This document shows positions 1 through 6,644 of a stretch of DNA of 10,878 bases, piece after piece. Source of the DNA: Larix sibirica (Eukaryota > Streptophyta > Pinopsida > Pinales > Pinaceae). The stretch's first letter is position 1, and each line of letters opens with the position of its first letter. Both the position numbers and the translations under genes were made by a program. The stretch is from contig NWUY0300001240.1 of NCBI GenBank assembly GCA_004151065.3, positions 7,472 to 18,349 of the forward strand, in the 5' to 3' direction. The notes below the pieces were generated by a model, which saw nothing but the letters and a program-made list of their open reading frames with translations, made no database searches and was not told the origin of the DNA.

Positions 1-125
1 GTGTATCAGAATCTCCATGGATTTCAATTAAGTATGCTTGGGAATAAAATCCAACAATTCAAAAGAAGTGAAAGCAATGTCCATTGTCATGACAGTTGCT
101 CTAGAGGTTGGGATAAGCTAAGTCA
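1..125 (+). pseudogene. Coding-like gene fragment, left copy (unidentified)
   Basis: Frame 1 is open from the window edge and reads FQLSMLGNKIQQFKRSES followed by NVHCHDSCSRGW. The same sequence recurs, diverged and interrupted by stops, at about 1446-1590. Shared blocks include ccaacaattc, gcaatgtccatt and ctctagagg. Similarity stops near 125, just before a perfect hairpin. The ORF runs on to 312 but becomes AT-rich and unrelated, so that extension is probably chance. I do not recognise the family. The 5' part lies outside the window, so this could be an exon of a live gene or a relic; the break at 125 favours a relic. Confidence 0.4.
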
Positions 126-130
126 CCGGG

Positions 131-169
131 TTCGACGATTTTCTGCCTTGAAAATCGAAAATCGTCGAA
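131..169. repeat. Perfect 12-bp inverted repeat (hairpin)
   Basis: The arm ttcgacgatttt (131-142) is exactly complementary to aaaatcgtcgaa (158-169) across a 15-base loop. The loop holds a second copy of the inner arm (aaaatcg, 151-157), so two alternative pairings exist. It begins six bases after the gene-fragment similarity ends. The following 170-295 is AT-rich with no gene signal. Confidence 0.8.
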
Positions 170-295
170 TTTTTCAGACAATCGAATTAATTCATTTAGA
201 TTTGGCAATTTCAATCCTGAATTCAAATTTTTACATTCAGAGAATTTTAAGGCAAATTAAATCGCCACAAATTCGGGGTGATTTTTTAAAAAACA

Positions 296-760
296 TCATA
301 AATTTCGTTTAGAGGTTCGTTTTTCTCCCTCACGCCCGCGAGTAACCCTAATCCCTACCAAAACAAAGACCCCGCGCGTCGAGCTATTGTCTATCATTGT
401 TAATTGCACGCGAGTGAAGCACGTGAAGCTGTTGGTTCCTGAGTAAAGTGTGGACTGGTCACTATGGAGGCTATCGACAGTCGTCATTCCGTGAGTAGCA
501 TTACACACCGTGCAGACTCCAAAGGCCCAACGCTGCAGCTGCTGTTGTTGTTGAACTGGAAATTTGAGCGCAAACACCCGAGTGCTGCAGACTCCAGACA
601 AGCCGAACTCTAGTGGACACTGGCAATGAGTGTTAGGGCCAAATCCAGAGGATTGTGGTAGTGAGAGTGTTCCAGACTCCCGCAAGTTGAGTCGGATTTC
701 TGTTACCCATGGCCGTGAGTTGCAGTCTGCATAGGGTCGACCCTTAGTGGGCAATATTTT
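296..760. other. GC-richer segment with telo-box-like motif, no supported gene
   Basis: This segment is visibly richer in G and C than its surroundings. AACCCTAA at 344-351 resembles the telo-box common in 5' regions of plant housekeeping genes. A plus-strand ORF at 464-613 (49 codons, starting MEAIDSRHS) follows 110 bases later and contains a short ctg/ttg run coding Leu. Possible splice donors (gtgagt) occur near 490 and 715. A 152-codon minus-strand ORF covers 296-754 with a short Gln run from the same triplets. Neither ORF shows a recognisable domain. The 10-mer gcagactcca occurs twice (near 513 and 587). It may be a decayed promoter and first exon, or part of an unknown insertion. Confidence 0.3.
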
Positions 761-949
761 ATCGACCGTAATATAATTTTGTAAAGTTATGTATATGTTA
801 ATATAAATTCAGAGATTATAAAATCATATAGTATAATATTTTTATCATTTTTATAAAAGCTAAATTATACAATTAAAAATTATTTTATTGAAATTACTAA
901 CCATGTCCTTTGAGATTAGGTTCCCTTGTGAACGAACAGAGTATCTACC
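761..949. other. AT-rich stretch, no gene seen
   Basis: Strongly A+T-rich DNA with scattered TATA- and AATAAA-like strings that are expected by chance at this composition. No ORF of note, repeat or RNA gene was recognised. Confidence 0.6.
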
Positions 950-964
950 TTGTTCTTTTTTTAT

Positions 965-1183
965 ATGGAACAACTTTATTCGTCTCCTTCTTGTCTATGT
1001 GATGGAGGCTACTCAAGTTCATCTCCTTCTCCGATGTTGCATAGAGAATCTTCTTGTCCACATCTGAGCTGCTTTCTCTCTCTTTTCTGGCTTCCACACC
1101 AAGAAGATTCTTCTTCTTGCAATTCTCCTAAATGTGGTTCTTGGGATTTAGATTTGGATGTAACTTCCAATATTTTGATTTAG
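965..1183 (+). other. Short Ser-rich ORF, hypothetical
   Basis: 72 codons from the first ATG (965) to TAG. The product is rich in Ser (for example YSSSSPSPML) with seven Cys, and ends SWDLDLDVTSNILI. No domain, signal peptide or membrane segment is clear. It sits directly upstream of the duplicated 3' segment at 1195-1400. The right-hand exon region also ends with the bases atttag, again just upstream of the other copy of that segment. It could therefore be the matching 3' end of the left copy, though the proteins do not align convincingly. Expression is unknown and chance is a fair alternative. Confidence 0.2.
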
Positions 1184-1194
1184 AGCGGCCATCA

Positions 1195-1400
1195 ATGTTG
1201 TAATGATTCCTGGAAGTTTTATTCTATTCTTAAGTGTCATGGAACTTTTTGGATGCTCATAGTTTTGTGTGACATTTCTAGATCATTATCTAATCTATCG
1301 TGAAGCCTTTTTTGTGTGACATTTCTAGATCATTATCTGATCTATCGTGAAGCCATCCTTTCGGCTTGTATACAAATGCAACTTGTATTTATAGTAATGG
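1195..1400 (+). repeat. Duplicated 3'-flank segment, left copy
   Basis: Matches 1903-2070 with many substitutions and small indels. Shared blocks include attcctg.aagttt.attct, taagtgtcatggaa, tttctaga.cattatct and ccatccttt.ggcttg.atac. It is non-coding in all frames and lies downstream of an ORF end in both copies, so it looks like duplicated 3' UTR or downstream DNA. This copy also carries an internal tandem duplication that the other lacks. Confidence 0.75.
1263..1354 (+). repeat. 47-bp-period tandem duplication
   Basis: Segment 1263-1307 is repeated at 1310-1354 with a single difference in 45 aligned bases (ctaatct versus ctgatct). The units are separated by two extra T. The homologous place in the right copy (about 1955-2010) has one unit only, so this duplication is younger than the segmental duplication. 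Confidence 0.9.
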
Positions 1401-1445
1401 AAGAGTTACATGTTTTTGGATGTTCTTTAATTTTCATATTCTCGT

Positions 1446-1590
1446 TGAATTTCATTTGATTATGGCTTCAGAAGACAATCCAACAATTCAACAAAAGTGA
1501 AGGCAATGTCCATTTTGATGACAATTGTTCAACAAAAGTGAAGTCAATGTCCACTTTGATGACAATTGTTCTAGAGGCTGGCATAAGTGT
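1446..1590 (+). repeat. Duplicated gene-fragment segment, right copy
   Basis: Aligns with about 15-115 at the left edge of the window: ttca.tt..ttatg, ccaacaattca, a.gcaatgtccatt and ttctagaggctgg.ataag. The reading frame open in the left copy is interrupted here by stops and by an extra 41-bp tandem unit, so this copy is non-functional. The similarity ends near 1590, and exon-like sequence of the unknown gene follows. Confidence 0.7.
1487..1568 (+). repeat. 41-bp tandem duplication
   Basis: Units 1487-1527 and 1528-1568 abut directly and differ at two bases (aaggc/aagtc and catttt/cacttt). The left copy of the segment (60-100) has a single unit. A 41-base insertion is not a multiple of three, so it breaks the reading frame seen at the window start. 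Confidence 0.9.
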
Positions 1591-1866
1591 ACTTAATGTT
1601 TATGTTCAAAGCTTATTATTGCTTGGATGAATGGATCGATAGAGCAAATGAACAAGCTTTACATCAAGATCTCCAGCATGGTAGTGACTTGAAGGTAAGA
1701 TTCTGGTGCATCAACTTTCATCATGTCTTTCAGGGAGCACAATCAGTCTACAGATAGGCTATCAAAACAAGCATATCGAAGACAAGCAGGTTCCATACAA
1801 TTGATCTTATCTCAAGATTGGGGTCAAGGAAGTCCTCCCTCTGATGCTGATGACTGTGTAATTTAG
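1587..1866 (+). pseudogene. Decayed 3' exon region of an unidentified gene
   Basis: Two coding-like stretches in different frames. The first (1587-1757) reads AYYCLDEWIDRANEQALHQD and ends at SDLK just before a donor-like AAG|GTAAGA (1694/1695). The second (from about 1723 to TAG at 1866) reads HNQSTDRLSKQAYRRQ, then SIQLILSQDWGQGSPP and the end SDADDCVI. An acceptor-like tgtctttcag lies at 1724-1733. The apparent intron would be only 39-43 bases, shorter than normal plant introns. The two frames join only if the acceptor at 1737 is used, so an internal deletion or processing of an old copy is likely. The composition looks like the C-terminus of a soluble cellular protein, but I cannot name it. 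The 3'-flank repeat at 1903-2070 follows directly. Confidence 0.4.
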
Positions 1867-1902
1867 TTTTTCTTACGTTATTATCGCTGATCTTTACGGT
1901 TT

Positions 1903-2070
1903 GTTAATTCCTGCAAGTTTCATTCTGCCCTTTAAGTGTCATGGAAGATTTTTGACACTCGCAGCTTTTTGTCTATGCTTTCTAGACTATTATCTGATTG
2001 ATCTTGAATCCATCCTTTTGGCTTGGATACAGAATGTCAGTCAGTTGTCTTTTAAGTAAATGAAAATAGT
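1903..2070 (+). repeat. Duplicated 3'-flank segment, right copy
   Basis: Partner of 1195-1400, lacking its tandem unit. It starts about 35 bases after the stop of the decayed exon region and runs to just before the LINE-1 junction. It has no coding potential. Confidence 0.75.
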
Positions 2071-2107
2071 TAAGGATTTTTCGTAAGGTGGAAAAAATTA
2101 TATATAT

Positions 2108-3046
2108 TCTCGTAAGGAAGGTTTCATGCATGCTCCTTTAAATACAATTTTTACTGCTCTCATCCTGAAGAGAGACAATCCCCTCACTATGGAGGATTTT
2201 CGCCCAATATCATTATGTAATTGTATACACAAGGTGGTGGCAAAAGTGATTGCCAGAAGACTGAAGAAGATTCTTTCTGCAACGGTCTCAAAAGAACAGT
2301 TTGGCTTCCTTGAAGGTCATCAAATCCATGAAGCCATTGGTGTAGCCCAAAAAGGAATGCACAGCATCAAAACTAAGAAAATAAAAGGAGCTATCCTGAA
2401 GATTGACTTATAAAAGGCTTATGACAAGGTGAGTTGGTCTTATCTCAGACTTCTACTAACTCATCTTGGATTCGAAGTTCCCTTCATAAATTGGATTATG
2501 TGTTGTGTTCAAATGGTTTCCTTTGCAGTTCTTATAAATGGGGCAGCATCCCCTTTCTTTCATGCGGAAAGAGGATTAAGACAAGGATGTCCGTTATCCC
2601 CTCTGCTTTTTCTCCTAGTGGCAGAAGGCCTTAGCAGGGCTTGGGAAGTGGCCAGAAGCAAGGGAGTATTTCATGGAATTGTTATCACACCTATGCTAAG
2701 GATTACGCATCTACTATTTGTAAATGATATCCTGATCTTCTGCAATGGTATTGGTGGGGATGCACAAAAACTGGCAGAAATCTTAGAGATTTTTGGAAGA
2801 GCAACAGGTATGGTTATAAATGATCGAAAGTCCTCTCTTTCAGTTCAAGGTTTAGAGGCGGAAGTGCTAAACTATTACAGATTATTGTTTCCTTATGAAG
2901 TAAAAAATATTGACGAGGGGCTAAAATACCTGGGATTCCAGATAAAACCAAATGATTATAAGAAACTAGACTGGATATAGCTCATATCAAAATTGGAAAA
3001 GAGACTCAAAAGTTGGAGTTTCAGATGGCTCTCTAGGGCAGGCAGG
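2108..3046 (+). pseudogene. LINE-1 reverse transcriptase domain (broken)
   Basis: Frame 2. RT blocks appear in order: EDFRPISLCNCIHKVVAKVI (fingers), SKEQFGFLEGHQIHEAI, motif A ILKIDL*KAYDKV, motif B RGLRQGCPLSPLLFLL, motif C HLLFVNDILIFCNG and thumb-side GLKYLGFQIKP. Motif A keeps its Asp (2405-2407), but a TAA (2411-2413) interrupts it two codons later. Motif C reads FVND (2717-2728) where F/Y-A-D-D type is expected, so the first aspartate is Asn. A TAG at 2978-2980 replaces the conserved Trp of the DWxW-like segment. A one-base loss near 3047 then moves the frame from 2 to 1 (GRL... to ILVNFVLEAIP). Catalysis would be lost. Confidence 0.93.
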
Positions 3047-4188
3047 CTATATTGGTAAATTTTGTCCTGGAAGCTATCCCGATGTACTGGATGTCCCTTG
3101 CCTAGATATCAAAGGGCAATCTTGAAAGGGATAGGAAAATATGCTTTAGGTTTCTCTGGGCAGGCAGCCAGGAAAAGTATATTATGACGTGGATAAACTG
3201 GAAGGCACTTTCTGTTCCAAAAGTATTAGGTGGATGGGGACTGAAGAACATCTTTTTATTCTCAAAGGCTTTGGCTGCAAAAGTGGGATGGTGACTGATC
3301 TCTTCAGAAAGTCTCTGGAAAATAGTGGTCCTTCAGAAATACATTTATCCAGAAACAGTTAAAGATTGGATAAGGAGTCCTAATAAAAAGAAACAAAATA
3401 TCTCTATTAGATGGAAGGCAGTTCTTAACTCCTTTCATGTGATTGAAGAAGGTCTTGCTTGGCATATTGGTAATGGCTCAAAGGTTGGGATTCGATCCAA
3501 TCCTTGGCCCGGAATTGGGGGCAATCATCTGCTCCCACAGGATCTGATACAAGATCTTCATGCTCAGGGGATTCGCTTTCTCAATCAAATACTGCACCCG
3601 GGTTCCACGTCCTTATGGGAACAGGGATGGATGGATATAAACAGTTTAGAATTGGGGGCACACCACACTGATGTATGGAACAACGACCTCAGATCCCTCT
3701 GGATCGCACATATTCGCATTACAGATAGGAATGATGAACTAATCTGGGTAACTGCTTCACATGGTAAATACACACCAAAGCTGGGATATAGTCAAATGAG
3801 TATTGAGTTTCAAAGGGGAGAGACACAATGGTGTTGGAAAGGCATATGGAAATTAAAATGTCCCTTAAAAGCCCACATCTCCATGTGGTGCATGATCAAA
3901 AACAAAGTACCGACCTGGGATATAATCAAAAAAAGACAAAAGGAGGGACCTAGTTGGTGCTACTTGTGCATGGATGACAATGAATTTGTGTTACATCTTT
4001 TTATAAAATGTCCCTTCACAAAACAAATCTGGTTGACTTGCTCAGGGAAATTAAAACAAAACTGCAGTTGGGATGGGGCTCGGATTGAAGATGCGTGGAG
4101 GATATGGGCTCAGGATCCTGCAAACATTAGTATAACTATAAAGTCCCTTGCATTATTGGTCTGCCGGGGGGTTTGGCACTTTGGCTAA
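3047..4188 (+). pseudogene. LINE-1 connection region and zf-RVT zinc motif (broken)
   Basis: Frame 1. VLEAIPMYWMSLA and ICFRFLWAG..GGWGLKNIFLFSKALA are typical of the region after RT in plant L1 ORF2. TAG at 3103-3105 stands where Trp is usual (SLA*I), and TGA at 3292-3294 follows GW, probably a former CGA. From 3325 the frame is open for 287 codons. It contains YTPKLGY, WCWKGIWKLKCPLKA and NKVPTWDIIKKRQ, then the zinc-type pattern C-x2-C-x8-H-x4-C (CYLC...LHLFIKC, about 3958-4011) of the zf-RVT family. The frame ends at TAA 4186-4188 by a small frameshift, not a domain end, because WLTRNFVIFQEK continues in frame 3 at about 4181-4216 and returns to frame 1 at SQTLPDI. Confidence 0.92.
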
Positions 4189-4808
4189 CTAGGAATTTTG
4201 TTATTTTTCAAGAAAAGTCAAACACTGCCTGATATTATTGCTGCTCAAAGCCTCAGTATATTATCTCACTTCCCACAAGAAAAAGGTGCCAATCCTATTC
4301 ACTTCATCACTGAGGAGCAGGTGGACCACTCAAAGCGATGGGCATATTTTGATGGAGCTTCTCAAAACAATTCAGTCTACAACTTATCAGATACTCACAA
4401 TTTCAAGTTAAAAATGGGGCTGGGTGTTGGCACAAATAATTATGCGGAGGTGATGTCTTTAAAACTATTGCTTCATTTTCAAAAGAAAGGAATGTAAATC
4501 AGCGTCAAGTACACGGAGACTCTCAAATTATTAAAAAACTGGGCAAGAAAGACACAAAAATGTCATAATATCTTACTTCTCCCTTTACTTGAATAAGTTT
4601 TCAGAATCATGGTCACTTTTGATACTCTCTCATTTCAACATGTCTACAGGGAGCAGAACATGGAAGCGGATCGGCTTTGTAAGGAAGGCATTCAAATGGC
4701 TCCAAGGCAGTGGATGATTGGCTGAAAAACACAATGAAGGAATTTTTTGAATATTATCATCAGCCTTTTGCTGAATTTCCTCAAGTTCCAAATCCATTAC
4801 AGAATTGA
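4189..4808 (+). pseudogene. LINE-1 C-terminal RNase H domain (frameshifted)
   Basis: An RNase H of the kind fused to ORF2 in many plant L1 elements, which would degrade the RNA strand of the cDNA hybrid. All four acidic positions are visible: D in WAYFDGAS (4351-4353), E in NNYAEVMSL (4447-4449), D in QVHGDSQII (4518-4520, frame 3 after a shift near 4490) and D in EQNMEADRLCKEG (4669-4671, frame 1 again). At least two frameshifts break the domain. A C-terminal extension is readable in frame 3 from about 4707 (AVDDWLKNTMKEFFEYYHQP) to TGA at 4806-4808. The active-site set is thus preserved better than that of the RT domain, but no single frame encodes it. Confidence 0.88.
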
Positions 4809-5140
4809 ATTGCTGGGTTCATTACAGGCTGGTCCATTGATACAGGCTCATCCTATGCTCGAAAACAGTACATGCACATCAAATTTTGTCCTTATGGCTT
4901 ATATTAGCCTATTCAAGAAGCATATCATACTTGCAACTTTTGGTTTTGGAAAACTTTGGAATGGACTGGTCAATACCTGTGTTTTTCTGCATAAATTTCC
5001 AACATCAACTGTGGTGGAAAATAGTCTTTTAACGGACTGTTTGTATTGTTTTTGGTTTTCATACTCTGTTTTGTTGTCATGTTCATGTTTGAACATAGTT
5101 TATTCTCTTTTTGGAGATTGTCTTGAGCTTTTTGTCTAAA

Positions 5141-5162
5141 AAATACATGGAGACATGTATTT
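5141..5162 (+). promoter_or_regulatory. 9-bp hairpin with GAGA (GNRA-type) tetraloop
   Basis: Arm aaatacatg (5141-5149), loop gaga (5150-5153) and arm catgtattt (5154-5162) pair perfectly. GAGA fits the stable GNRA tetraloop class. It lies about 60 bases from the 3' end of LINE-1. In some LINE lineages, including part of plant L1, the RT recognises a 3'-terminal stem-loop of its RNA; that role here is inference. Confidence 0.7.
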
Positions 5163-5170
5163 CTACAGAA

Positions 5171-5209
5171 TGTAAATTTATTTTCTCTTAGGATGAAATA
5201 AAATTTACA
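5171..5209 (+). promoter_or_regulatory. Second terminal hairpin of LINE-1
   Basis: tgtaaattt (5171-5179) is exactly complementary to aaatttaca (5201-5209). The stem can extend imperfectly inward through attttct/aaata. It contains the AATAAA-like string in its right arm and ends about 13 bases before the element terminus. Confidence 0.6.
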
Positions 5210-5221
5210 CTTTTTTCTGAG

Positions 5222-5243
5222 AATATATATATATACACACACA
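5222..5243. repeat. TA/CA compound microsatellite
   Basis: An (AT)n run passes directly into (AC)n at the 3' junction of LINE-1. It is either the element's simple-repeat tail or pre-existing target DNA; the 5' flank is also (TA)-rich. Confidence 0.85.
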
Positions 5244-5396
5244 GCTCAAGTCCCCAGTCTGGCTACCTCTGTGAATATAGTGGGCCTCTCTCGATATTCC
5301 TGCCGGGTTAGGTCCCCAAAATTGCAACTGGCCAGTTTACCCTAGGTACCATCATTCTATTAGAATGAGGGGAAATGCCTGGTAGGTTTCCCCGGG
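5244..5396. other. Linker between the two LINEs, unidentified
   Basis: About 150 bases, richer in G and C than the flanks, with no ORF or repeat that I can name. The last part is open in frame 3 from 5364 into the LINE-2 endonuclease but reads NEGKCLVGF, which does not look like endonuclease. It may be LINE-2 5' sequence too decayed to recognise, or unrelated target DNA. Confidence 0.5.
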
Positions 5397-5792
5397 TTGT
5401 GTATTTCATCAAATAACTGCATAGTGGGGGGAGACTTAAACCTGACTTTAAGTGCCAGAGAGCTTTGGGAAGAGGCTGCTAGGGTTGACCCTTTGGGAGA
5501 CTATTTCATCAATCTCTTTGAGAAGCATAATCTGGTTGACGTGGAACTTGTGAAGCTCGTTCCTACTTGGAGGAATCTCAAGAAAGGCAGAGAGGGTATT
5601 TCAAAAAGACTTGACAGATTTATTGTGGTTGGGAAAGTGCTCAAAGAGGTGGGTAGATACGAATCCTACGTAGGGTCTGGAGGATCCTCAGACCATCTTC
5701 TAATCTACTCCAGCTCAAAGAGGCTGATAAAAAAACCATCTGCTACATTTAAATTCAATCATGCTTGGCTTGAAGATGAATCTTCCATTTAG
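5397..5792 (+). pseudogene. LINE-2 AP-like endonuclease, C-terminal half
   Basis: Frame 3, 131 codons, with no real start codon; the frame simply enters homology near 5400. Endonuclease/exonuclease/phosphatase-family motifs visible are IVGGDLNLTLS (the catalytic Asp of the GGDxN block, residue 13), KRLDRFIV (about residues 71-78) and GSGGSSDHLLIYS (the terminal Asp-His pair, residues 99-100). The enzyme would nick target DNA to prime reverse transcription. The N-terminal strand with its metal-binding Asn and Glu is absent. The frame ends at TAG 5790-5792 in the segment before LIRSNW, and the reading continues beyond it in the same frame. Confidence 0.93.
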
Positions 5793-6173
5793 CTCATCAG
5801 AAGTAATTGGAAGTTGTATGAAGCTTCTCCTGCAGAATTTGCTATGTTTCAGTTTCCGATAAATCTAAAATTGGTTAAAACTAAAAGCTAAGATCAGAAT
5901 GGGCCAAAAATAAAAGGGATGAGACTCGAAAGGAATTGCAAAAGTCGAAAGAGATATAACCTCTTTGTTTAATTCAAATTCAGCAGGTATATTCTCCGAT
6001 GCAGAGCTTCAAACCTTGAAAGGTTGGAGGAAAGAAAAAAGATCATTCTAGATAGTGAAGAGACTGAATGTAGGGTTAAAAGCAGAGCTACCTAGCTTGC
6101 TGAGGGAGACAACAATACCAAATTTTTCCATAACTATACTAACTTCAGGAAAGGTGTAAACACTGTATAGGAG
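5793..6173 (+). pseudogene. LINE-2 linker between endonuclease and RT (stops)
   Basis: Frame 3 continues through LIRSNWKLYE, with several stops and probable shifts, to ASNLERLEERKKIILDSEE and then AT*LAEGDNNTKFFHNY, a hallmark of this linker in plant L1 ORF2. TAG at 6093-6095 and TAG at 6168-6170 (VNTV*EVE) both sit where Trp is usual. Confidence 0.88.
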
Positions 6174-6644
6174 GTGGAGCTAGCTAACAGTTTTAGGGTT
6201 ACCTCTTTTAAGGAAATTGCTAGTGCAAGCAAGGACCATTTCCAAAATTTATTTAAAGAGCCTAGTTCAACTAATATTGAAGATATGATGAAGGTTGTCA
6301 TAACTTTCCCTAGATGTTTTGACCAAGAGATGAATGGTGAATTAGAAGCTGAAATCACAAGAGATGAATTGAAGGAGGTACTTCACTCATTCAAAAAAGC
6401 AAGGAGCCCTGGTCCAGACGGTTGGACTCTGGTGTTTTATCTGGGGTTGTATGGTTTCCTAGAGAAGGAATTATTCAGGTTGATTGAGGAATGTCTTGGG
6501 TGCATTAAACTTACCTTTATTGCCCTCATACCTAAAAAGAATGAAGATTTCAGGCCCATTTCCTTGTGCAACCTAACCTACAAAGTTATTTCAAAAGTCA
6601 TAGCAAATACACTGAAGGTGAAGTTGTCAAGGTTCGTTTCTTAA
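6174..6644 (+). pseudogene. LINE-2 RT N-terminal part
   Basis: Frame 3, 156 codons open. FRVTSFKEIASASKDHFQNL and DELKEVLHSFKKARSPGPDG mark the pre-RT region and RT block 0. TFIALIPKKNEDFRPISLCN and LTYKVISKVIANTLK are RT block 2. Between ECLGCIK and LTFIALIPK a few residues usual in the family are missing, as they are between KKN and EDFRP. The frame ends at TAA 6642-6644 by a shift to frame 2, where GTAQEGIHTIKLEKMPAVV continues. Confidence 0.92.

Larger units (their letters stand above)
2108..5222 (+). mobile_element. 5'-truncated plant L1-type LINE (LINE-1)
   Basis: A non-LTR retrotransposon relic with RT, connection region, zf-RVT zinc motif, RNase H and 3' UTR in order. ORF1 and the endonuclease are missing, as expected from incomplete target-primed reverse transcription. 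Homology starts near 2108 (SRKEGF ahead of HAPLNT). The tail is an A+T-rich UTR followed by a TA/CA microsatellite. (TA)n sequence flanks both ends (2098-2107 and 5223-5235), so a target-site duplication may be hidden there but cannot be fixed. The element has five in-frame stops across its coding region and at least three frameshifts, so it is dead. A second LINE of another family begins about 175 bases downstream in the same orientation. Confidence 0.93.
4809..5222 (+). other. LINE-1 3' untranslated region
   Basis: T-rich sequence after the ORF2 end, closing with aggatgaaataaaatttac (polyadenylation-like AATAAA near 5196) and a short pyrimidine run. A 130-codon ORF spans 4747-5139, but it starts inside, and out of frame with, the RNase H C-terminus and has a biased Leu/Phe/Cys make-up typical of T-rich UTR. 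I treat it as chance. Two hairpins occupy the last 80 bases. Confidence 0.75.

Noticed and set aside
296-754. 152-codon minus-strand ORF as a gene
   Set aside because: No domain, no recognisable protein character beyond a short Gln run from triplet repeats, and the plus strand shows more gene-like signals. Kept only as part of the GC-rich segment.
4747-5139. 130-codon ORF after LINE-1
   Set aside because: It begins inside the LINE RNase H C-terminus in another frame and continues through T-rich 3' UTR. Its Leu/Phe/Cys bias follows from base composition.
2099-5231. 13-bp inverted repeat (tatatatattctc / gagaatatatata) around LINE-1 as terminal repeats
   Set aside because: LINEs have no terminal inverted repeats, and the match is mostly TA microsatellite.
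4899-5242. Minus-strand ORFs over the LINE-1 3' UTR
   Set aside because: Lys- and Asn-rich text complementary to T-rich UTR, with no domain.
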